Source of the DNA: Streptococcus australis
GTDB lineage: Bacteria > Bacillota > Bacilli > Lactobacillales > Streptococcaceae
Length of the DNA: 64,000 bases
Assembly: GCF_019930045.1 (NCBI RefSeq)
Contig: NZ_JAHZQQ010000002.1
Location: 1 to 64,000, forward strand
Reading direction: 5' to 3'
This document shows, piece by piece, positions 58,035 to 64,000 of this stretch. Position 1 is the stretch's first letter; the number at the start of each line of letters is the position of its first letter. The notes below the pieces were generated by a model. That model was not told the DNA's origin. It saw only the letters and a program-made list of their open reading frames with translations, and searched no databases. Both the position numbers and the translations under genes were made by a program.

Positions 58035-58727
58035 ATGTCAATGATTGAAATGAAAGATGTTGTCAAAAAGTATGACAACGGAACGACAGCTCTTCGAGGA
58101 GTGACCGTTCATATTGAACCAGGAGAATTTGCCTATATTGTAGGACCTTCTGGTGCAGGTAAATCAACCTTTATTCGCTTGCTTTACCGTGAGGTGAAGC
58201 ATGATAAAGGTGGCTTGAAAGTTGCTGGTTTTGATTTAGATAAAATCAAAAAACGTGATATTCCGATGTTGCGTCGGAACGTTGGGGTAGTCTTCCAAGA
58301 CTACAAATTGCTTCCTAAAAAGACCGTTTATGAAAATATTGCCTACGCAATGGAAGTAATCGGAGAGCGTCGTCGCAACATTAAAAAACGCGTAATGGAA
58401 GTTTTAGACCTTGTTGGTTTGAAACACAAGGTTCGTTCATTCCCAAATGAGCTTTCAGGTGGTGAACAACAACGGATCGCTATCGCGCGTGCCATCGTCA
58501 ACAATCCTAAAGTATTGATTGCGGACGAACCAACAGGGAACTTGGACCCAGATAACTCTTGGGAAATTATGAACCTCTTAGAGCGAATTAATTTGCAAGG
58601 TACCACTGTTTTGATGGCGACCCATAATAGCCAAATTGTAAATACACTTCGTCACCGTGTTATCGCCATTGAAAATGGCCGTGTTGTACGGGATGAAGCG
58701 GAAGGAGAGTACGGATACGATGATTAG
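58035..58727 (+). CDS. ftsE: cell division ATP-binding protein FtsE
   Basis: ATPase of FtsEX, which in streptococci activates the peptidoglycan hydrolase PcsB at the division site. 230 residues from ATG 58035 (MSMIEMKDVVKKYDNGTTAL; the upstream frame adds seven residues with no support). Walker A GPSGAGKST, Q loop VFQDYKLL, signature LSGGEQQR, Walker B VLIADEPTGNLD, H loop ATHNS. Follows prfB closely; overlaps ftsX by 8 nt. Confidence 0.97.
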   Translation: MSMIEMKDVVKKYDNGTTALRGVTVHIEPGEFAYIVGPSGAGKSTFIRLLYREVKHDKGGLKVAGFDLDKIKKRDIPMLRRNVGVVFQDYKLLPKKTVYENIAYAMEVIGERRRNIKKRVMEVLDLVGLKHKVRSFPNELSGGEQQRIAIARAIVNNPKVLIADEPTGNLDPDNSWEIMNLLERINLQGTTVLMATHNSQIVNTLRHRVIAIENGRVVRDEAEGEYGYDD

Positions 58728-59646
58728 AAGATTTTTCCGCCATCTCATTGAATCATTTAAAAGTTTAAAACGGAATGGCTGGATGACCATTGCTGCGGTT
58801 AGTTCGGTGATGATTACACTTGGACTTGTAGCGATTTTTGCCTCAGTTATTGCGAATACGATCAAGCTATCAGATGATATTCAAAATAGTGTACGGATTG
58901 TTGTCTATATGCGTAAGGATATCCAAGATCAAAGCCAGCAGATTGAAAAAGAAGGCCAGATGGTTGATAATGAGGACTACAAGAAAGTCTATAATGCGTT
59001 GACAGCCATGAAGAATGTTGATAAAGTTGAGTTCTCCAGCAAGGAAGAACAATATGAAAACTTGATCAAGACTGCCGGTAACAACTGGAAAATTTTTGAC
59101 GGCGATGCCAATCCACTCTATGATGCCTATTTTGTAGAGACAACGGCTCCTAAGTATGTAAAAGAAGTTTCCAAGGCCGCTAAGAAAATCGAAGGGGTGT
59201 CTGAAGTAAAAGATGGGGGAGTTGATACTCAACGTCTCTTTGCTCTCGGGAACTTCATCCGTATTTGGGGCCTGATTGGTGCCGCTTTACTAATCTTTAT
59301 CGCAGTCTTCTTGATTTCTAATACGATTCGGATTACCATTATTTCACGAAGTCGAGAAATCAAGATTATGCGTCTTGTAGGTGCTAAGAGTGGCTATATT
59401 CGTGCGCCATTCCTTCTGGAAGGTGCCTGGATTGGCTTGATTGGTGCAATTCCACCAGCTCTCTTGCTTTATTATGTCTATAATATTGTCTACAAGTCCA
59501 TGTACAATACCCTACAAGATCAGAAATTGTTCTTATATAGTCCAAACCTTCTTGTTCCGATTATGGTCGGAGGACTGTTTGGTCTCGGTATTTTAATTGG
59601 AGCACTTGGCTCATCTATTTCAATGAGACGTTTCTTGAAGATTTAA
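58720..59646 (+). CDS. ftsX: cell division membrane protein FtsX
   Basis: The membrane partner of FtsE, 308 residues from ATG 58720 (the longer frame reads through ftsE). One N-terminal helix (about 21-45), an extracellular domain (about 50-175) that contacts the PcsB coiled coil, and three C-terminal helices with the ISRSREIKIMRLVGAKSGYIRAPFLLEG coupling region. MIRRFFRHLIESFKSLKRNGWM is the typical N-terminus. pcsB is in the VicR regulon, tying this operon functionally to vicRKX; that link is known, not visible here. Confidence 0.97.
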   Translation: MIRRFFRHLIESFKSLKRNGWMTIAAVSSVMITLGLVAIFASVIANTIKLSDDIQNSVRIVVYMRKDIQDQSQQIEKEGQMVDNEDYKKVYNALTAMKNVDKVEFSSKEEQYENLIKTAGNNWKIFDGDANPLYDAYFVETTAPKYVKEVSKAAKKIEGVSEVKDGGVDTQRLFALGNFIRIWGLIGAALLIFIAVFLISNTIRITIISRSREIKIMRLVGAKSGYIRAPFLLEGAWIGLIGAIPPALLLYYVYNIVYKSMYNTLQDQKLFLYSPNLLVPIMVGGLFGLGILIGALGSSISMRRFLKI

Positions 59647-59654
59647 GATTATAC

Positions 59655-59687
59655 AAAAAAGGAAGTTCAGATGAACTTCCTTTTTTA
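59655..59687. terminator. bidirectional terminator between ftsX and the MBL-fold gene
   Basis: AAAAAAGGAAGTTC / GAACTTCCTTTTTT, near perfect. Confidence 0.92.
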
Positions 59688-60326
59688 TCGATTTCGAAAG
59701 AAGGGATTAAACATTTTTTCATGACCGATAGTGGTATCATTCCCATGTCCTGGATATACTGCATAAGAGGATGGAAGAGTGAGTAATTGTGTCTCAATAC
59801 TTTCAAGGAGTTGAGGACCACTTCCTGTCGGCAAATCGGTCCGTCCAATAGTTTCTCGGAAAAGGGCATCTCCTGTCAAGACAAGGTGGTCATCAGGAAA
59901 GACCAAGGAGACCCCTCCGATGGAATGTCCTGGTGTGTGAAGGACATAAAAATGGAAGTTTTTTAATTGATAATCTGTTCGGTAGTCAAAATGCTCTTCG
60001 GCTGGCTGGCATACCACATCCATTAAATCAGAATGGCGGTCTAAACCGGAAAGATTGTCTACGGGACTTTGAAGCCAGGCTGCTTCATGAGCATCTACAT
60101 AAACAGGTGGATGGCCATAAGTTTCCCGCACCTTCTCTAAACTCATGATATGGTCGTAGTGGGTATGGGTGAGGAGAATAGCAGCAATTGGTTTTGCGAG
60201 TTGATCGATGCGGCTGCGAATTTGTTCCCAAGCACTCCCGGGATCAACGACCAGAAGATAGTCCTCGTTTTCAAGCAAGTAGGTGTTTTCATAAGCGATG
60301 GGATTGACAATGCGGTGGATTTTCAT
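59685..60326 (-). CDS. metallo-beta-lactamase-fold hydrolase (glyoxalase II-like, YqgX type)
   Basis: A 213-residue MBL-fold protein. THTHYDH at residues 53-59 (His54, His56, Asp58, His59), HTPGHSIGG, LTGDALFRETIGRTD and YPGHGNDTTIGHEK complete the two-metal site and match hydroxyacylglutathione-hydrolase-like proteins. Bacillus YqgX has a role in methylglyoxal handling; the activity here is not proven. Monocistronic. AAAGGAG precedes the ATG. Confidence 0.88.
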   Translation of the reverse strand: MKIHRIVNPIAYENTYLLENEDYLLVVDPGSAWEQIRSRIDQLAKPIAAILLTHTHYDHIMSLEKVRETYGHPPVYVDAHEAAWLQSPVDNLSGLDRHSDLMDVVCQPAEEHFDYRTDYQLKNFHFYVLHTPGHSIGGVSLVFPDDHLVLTGDALFRETIGRTDLPTGSGPQLLESIETQLLTLPSSYAVYPGHGNDTTIGHEKMFNPFFRNR

Positions 60327-60465
60327 AAGAGCTCCTTTCTCTATTAGTCTATCAAAAATATTGTAAAATAGCTGACTAAAACGCCTCTAGAAACCGAAGA
60401 ATCGCCGCTTGGCTGGATTTGGTCCTTTCAATGTCATAAAATACCAAGCAAAGCGAGTCGGAAAG

Positions 60466-60474
60466 TGATATAAT
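60466..60474 (+). promoter_or_regulatory. dinG promoter, extended -10
   Basis: TGATATAAT, then 10 nt to ATG 60485, leaving a leader of only about 3-4 nt. Confidence 0.65.
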
Positions 60475-60484
60475 TTTAAGTGCT

Positions 60485-62944
60485 ATGACGACGAATGTTA
60501 AAAGAAAATATGCTGTCGTGGACCTGGAAGCGACCAGTGCAAGCAGCAATGCAAAAATTATTCAAATCGGGATTGTCATCATTCAAGATGGGCAGATTGT
60601 AGAGACCTATGAGACTGATGTCAATCCGCATGAGGAACTAGACGAACATATTCGTCAACTGACTGGGATTACCAATTCGCAATTAAAGAAGGCCCCTGAC
60701 TTTTCACAGGTAGCCAGACAAGTATACGAACTGATTGAAGATGCTGTCTTTGTGGCTCATAATGTCAAATTTGATGCCAATCTCTTGGCAGAATCATTGT
60801 TTTGGGAAGGTTTTGAGCTCATAACCCCCCGGATCGATACGGTTGAATTGGCCCAAGTCTTTTTTCCAACCCTAGAAAGATATAATTTAAGTAGCCTGTG
60901 TGAAGAATTGGCGATTCCTCTAGACCATGCCCACTCAGCTATTTCTGATGCGCAAGCAACCGCCCAGCTATTTCTTAAGCTTCGTGAAACGATTGCTTCC
61001 TTACCAAGAGAATTGGTGGAAACCTTGCTGTCATTTTCTGATAATCTGATTTACGAGTCGAGACTCTTGATAGAGGATGCGTTCGAGGATACGGGAGCTT
61101 TTCATAAAGAGGACTTGACATCTCACCATGGGATTTTTCTTCGTAAGCCTCTGATCAAAAGAGATGCCAAGAATTTTTCTGATCAGTTTGCTATTAATAT
61201 CCAGTTAATGGGTATGGAACCCCGTCCCTTGCAGCAAGAGTTTGCCCAGTCAATTGAAGAAAGTCTTCAGTCTTCGAGAGAAGTAGCAACCTTTGTCGAG
61301 GGACCTACTGGGATTGGAAAAACCTATGGCTACCTTCTTTCCTTACTATCGCATACAAGGGACCAGATTGTCGTCAGTGTTCCAACCAAGGTCTTACAAG
61401 ACCAGATTATGCAGCAGGAGGCTAAGATGATTGAGGACGTTTTTCAGACATCTTTTCATAGCCTAAAGAGTCCTCAAAATTATTTAAAACTAGATGAGTT
61501 CTTTCGAATCTTGCATGAACCAGAGGAAAATCGTCTATGGAATCGGTTCAAAATGCAATTGCTAGTCTGGTTGACCCAAACAAGGACGGGTGATCTAAAC
61601 GAAGTGGGACAGCTTCATCGTTACGGGAATTTTGTTCAACGAATCCGTCATGATGGGAAGCTATCAAAAAAATCTTTATTTTACACAGAAGATTTTTGGC
61701 GTCTCGGTCAAGAAAAAGCCAAAATGAGTCGGGTCTTGCTCACCAATCATGCCTATTTATTGACTCGATTAGAGGATGATCCTTCTCTAGTAGAAAATCG
61801 GACTCTAGTGGTGGATGAAGCACAAAAACTATATTTTTCATTGGAGCAGTTTTCAAGGGCTTCCTTATCCTTATCGGATTTCATGCTAGATCTGCAACGG
61901 GAGATTGAAATAGAAAAATCCTTGTTGAAACGACGGATCCTTGAAAGTCTCCAATTTGAATTGAATGCTCTACTCAAACATCTTGAATCGGGTAGCAGAA
62001 AGGTCGAACTAACACCGGAACAGGTGAAAAAAATTCGCCAGGATTTATCTGAACTAGATAGTCCAGTCTTGGCTGCATTAAAAACGGTCTTTGATTCTCG
62101 TTTTCAAATTTTTTGGATTGATCGTACGCAAGAGAATCAGCATCCGATAATTCGCTTGCAGTCTGGAAGAGAGGGCTTGGTTTCCCTTCAAGACTTTATT
62201 CCAACAACTACCAGACTTCTCTTGGTCTCAGCTACCTTATCCATTAGTAAAAAGGTCAATCTAGCCTCGATTTTAGGAATTGAGAATTACCAATTCATTG
62301 GGAAAGAACTGTCCTATCATCAAGGGCAAACCATCTTCATCGATCGAGAATTTCCTGATTTGACCAATTTGACGCAAGAGGAATTAGCTGGCTCTTTAGC
62401 AAGTTATTTGGATGATCTAGCAGCTACTGGCTTGCCTCTCTTTGCATTGTTCACTTCCAAGGACTTGCTTTTAGCAACTTCTCAGCTGATGACAGTGGGT
62501 CATCTGGCTCAGTATAAGAATGGTGAAGCAGCAACTATTAAACGCCGATTTGATAGAGGGGAAGCTTCCGTCCTTTTAGGATCCGGTAGTTTTTGGGAAG
62601 GGGTCGATTTTGCCCAGCAAGCAAAAATCATTCAAGTCATTCCTCGCATTCCTTTTGATAATCCAAGTGATTTCTTCGTGCAAAAACTGCACGAAACCTT
62701 GCGTCTAGAAGGGAAAAATCCTTTCTATGATTATAGTTTGCCACTAGCTATCTTACGCTTGAAGCAGGCTCTTGGACGCTCGAGTCGTTCGAGCGAGCAA
62801 GAATCTCTGGTCATTTTATTAGATCAACGCTTATTAAATCGCCAATATGGCTCGCAGATTCAAGCCAGTTTAGAGAAAATAGCTCCTCTTGTCATTGTTA
62901 AGACAGGAGAAGTAAAAGAAGTTGTTGAACAATTTAGGAGTTAA
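60485..62944 (+). CDS. dinG: DinG-family 3'-5' exonuclease/helicase-like protein
   Basis: An 819-residue fusion: N-terminal DEDDh exonuclease (Asp13/Glu15 in VVDLEAT; HNVKFDANLLAE; HAHSAISDAQAT, about 1-170) joined to an XPD/DinG-type superfamily 2 core with Walker A GPTGIGKT at 273-280, DEAQ box, VSATLS, GSGSFWEGVDF and ALGRSSRS. The four cysteines that hold the iron-sulfur cluster in E. coli DinG are absent (the stretch from Walker A to the DEAQ box has no Cys), as in the Staphylococcus enzyme, which is an ATP-regulated nuclease rather than a helicase. A DNA repair role is inferred. Confidence 0.92.
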   Translation: MTTNVKRKYAVVDLEATSASSNAKIIQIGIVIIQDGQIVETYETDVNPHEELDEHIRQLTGITNSQLKKAPDFSQVARQVYELIEDAVFVAHNVKFDANLLAESLFWEGFELITPRIDTVELAQVFFPTLERYNLSSLCEELAIPLDHAHSAISDAQATAQLFLKLRETIASLPRELVETLLSFSDNLIYESRLLIEDAFEDTGAFHKEDLTSHHGIFLRKPLIKRDAKNFSDQFAINIQLMGMEPRPLQQEFAQSIEESLQSSREVATFVEGPTGIGKTYGYLLSLLSHTRDQIVVSVPTKVLQDQIMQQEAKMIEDVFQTSFHSLKSPQNYLKLDEFFRILHEPEENRLWNRFKMQLLVWLTQTRTGDLNEVGQLHRYGNFVQRIRHDGKLSKKSLFYTEDFWRLGQEKAKMSRVLLTNHAYLLTRLEDDPSLVENRTLVVDEAQKLYFSLEQFSRASLSLSDFMLDLQREIEIEKSLLKRRILESLQFELNALLKHLESGSRKVELTPEQVKKIRQDLSELDSPVLAALKTVFDSRFQIFWIDRTQENQHPIIRLQSGREGLVSLQDFIPTTTRLLLVSATLSISKKVNLASILGIENYQFIGKELSYHQGQTIFIDREFPDLTNLTQEELAGSLASYLDDLAATGLPLFALFTSKDLLLATSQLMTVGHLAQYKNGEAATIKRRFDRGEASVLLGSGSFWEGVDFAQQAKIIQVIPRIPFDNPSDFFVQKLHETLRLEGKNPFYDYSLPLAILRLKQALGRSSRSSEQESLVILLDQRLLNRQYGSQIQASLEKIAPLVIVKTGEVKEVVEQFRS

Positions 62945-62945
62945 C

Positions 62946-63953
62946 ATGAATCAAAAACCCAATGGAACTCAGTATGTTCCCGGTGTCTTGCTAGCCGCTC
63001 TCACAGCAGGACTATCTATGGTGTTAGGAAAAGCAGTACCTATCCTTGGCTCTAGTCTCTTTGCTATCCTATGTGGCATCCTTTTGAATGCTAGCCAACT
63101 CTTGCCTCAAAATAGTAGGCCGGGTCTAGCCTATTCAGGGAAAAAACTCTTGCAATATTCCATTATCTTGATGGGCTTTACCATGTCTTTTCAAAAGGTG
63201 ACTCAATTGGGCTTGTCTTCTTTGGTCATTAGTTTACCGACCATCAGTATTGCCTTTCTCTCTGCTTTTGTAATGGGCTACCTCTTAAAAGTTCCAAAGA
63301 TCCTAACAGCCTTGGTTGGAATGGGGACAGCTATTTGTGGAGGTTCTGCAATCGCGGCAGCCTCTCCTGTTCTAGAAGCTGATGAAAATGACATCGCTCT
63401 GTCTATGTCGACCATCTTTTTCTTTAATATCCTAGCGGTTTTCCTCTTTCCTTTCTTTGGTCACCTCCTTGCTATGACGGATCGGCAATTTGGTTTTTGG
63501 GCAGGAACGGCCATTAATGATACCTCATCTGTTGTAGCGGCCGCATTTTCCTATAGTAAAGCAGCGGGTGAAGTGGCTACGGTTGTAAAGTTGACCCGAG
63601 CTTTGATGATTATTCCAATCTGTTTTGGGATGTTGGGACTAAAACTTCTAGGACGGTCGAAACAGGATCGAGAAGGCAAGCAAGTGAAATTGAGTAAAAT
63701 TGTTCCTTGGTTTATTTTCTATTTCCTTTTGGCTTCTTTAGTGACGTCCTTTGGCTGGTTTCCAAGTTCTTGGATCCCCTTCTGTAAATGGTTGTCACAA
63801 TATTTGATGGCCATGGCCTTGGTTGGCATTGGAAGTCAAGTGTCTATTCAGGCCTTCCGTAAGCAGGGGGTGGCTCCTCTCATCATCGGCCTTGTGGCCT
63901 GGCTAGCTGTATCCATTTCTAGTTTGCTACTTCAACACGTTTTAGGAATCTAA
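62946..63953 (+). CDS. YeiH/UPF0324-family membrane protein
   Basis: A 335-residue protein with about ten hydrophobic segments; YeiH-family signatures GKKLLQYSIILMGF, MGTAICGGSAIAAASPVLEAD and GTAINDTSSVVAAAFSYSKAAGE. From ATG 62946 (AGGAG 62937-62941 upstream); an earlier in-frame start reads through dinG. The family has been suggested to export sulfur compounds such as sulfate or sulfonates; nothing here fixes the substrate. Begins just after the dinG stop, probably co-transcribed. Confidence 0.88.
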   Translation: MNQKPNGTQYVPGVLLAALTAGLSMVLGKAVPILGSSLFAILCGILLNASQLLPQNSRPGLAYSGKKLLQYSIILMGFTMSFQKVTQLGLSSLVISLPTISIAFLSAFVMGYLLKVPKILTALVGMGTAICGGSAIAAASPVLEADENDIALSMSTIFFFNILAVFLFPFFGHLLAMTDRQFGFWAGTAINDTSSVVAAAFSYSKAAGEVATVVKLTRALMIIPICFGMLGLKLLGRSKQDREGKQVKLSKIVPWFIFYFLLASLVTSFGWFPSSWIPFCKWLSQYLMAMALVGIGSQVSIQAFRKQGVAPLIIGLVAWLAVSISSLLLQHVLGI

Positions 63954-63969
63954 ATGAAAGGGAGATGAA

Positions 63970-64000
63970 ATGAAGAGACGTCAGTCTTTCAAACTTAGAG
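63970..64000 (+). CDS. start of a further gene, cut by the window edge
   Basis: GGGAGATGAA then ATG begins a frame MKRRQSFKLR that runs off the window. The GGGAG site and the 16-nt gap after the YeiH gene suggest co-transcription, but ten residues (strongly basic) are too few to identify it. Confidence 0.5.
   Translation, partial: MKRRQSFKLR

Overview
The window is an ordinary chromosomal stretch of a Streptococcus, most likely an oral viridans species of the sanguinis/parasanguinis/mitis radiation. The evidence is the combined set of streptococcal signatures: ccpA followed by two glycolipid glycosyltransferases, vicRKX with a single-membrane-pass VicK, rnc-smc-ftsY, hprK-lgt, a gor plus MacAB-type operon, ftsW-ppc, tuf-tpiA-murN-murM, prfB-ftsE-ftsX, short AT-rich intergenic regions, extended -10 promoters (TGnTATAAT) and T-tailed hairpin terminators. 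The species was not resolved. No rRNA, tRNA, CRISPR array, prophage, insertion sequence or integrated element was seen. About 57 protein genes are supported.

Layout. 1-6005: ccpA with a promoter-overlapping cre site, two GT4 glycosyltransferases (membrane glycolipid synthesis), and thrS behind a T-box leader. 6139-17203: vicRKX, a small DUF454 membrane protein, then the tightly overlapping rnc-smc-Cof-Cof-ftsY run. 17232-20758 (minus): zwf, then a three-gene unit of a 48-residue ORF, a DUF318/ArsP-type permease and a TIGR03943-type membrane protein. 20827-31584: tex-sprT-pspC, hprK-lgt-DUF948-YtxH, a small membrane protein divergent from a pair of U32 'peptidase' genes (probable tRNA wobble-uridine hydroxylation), a conserved small protein divergent from a YdbC/PC4-type ssDNA-binding protein, and a cyclase-family hydrolase. 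31591-36435: gor (minus) divergent from a three-gene MacAB-like efflux operon. 36477-44494: lysS, then a phosphatase, YbaK/EbsC and a GH25 muramidase (minus), then ftsW and ppc. 44662-51635: tuf, tpiA, then a minus-strand chain HD hydrolase-Cof-murM-murN. 51694-64000: a DUF1934 protein, an Mn2+ riboswitch-controlled P-type ATPase (mgtA), an aquaporin, a metallophosphoesterase, prfB with its programmed frameshift, ftsEX, a metallo-beta-lactamase-fold hydrolase, a DinG-family nuclease/helicase, a YeiH-family membrane protein and the start of one further gene.

Themes. Envelope growth and its control dominate (VicRK, FtsEX, FtsW, MurMN, Lgt, GH25, glycolipid synthases), together with central carbon control (CcpA, HprK, Zwf, TpiA, Ppc) and translation (ThrS, LysS, EF-Tu, RF2, YbaK, U32 pair).

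I did not find a wholly new system. The observations most worth following are: (i) a recurrent promoter architecture with TATAAT or TAAAAT 6-8 nt before the start codon, predicting leaderless mRNAs for at least five genes; (ii) three copies of a highly structured ~175-bp dispersed repeat that ends in a terminator and has produced spurious ORFs; (iii) candidate VicR boxes in two intergenic regions; (iv) a perfect inverted repeat inside the gor promoter; and (v) an aquaporin with an unusual predicted selectivity filter.
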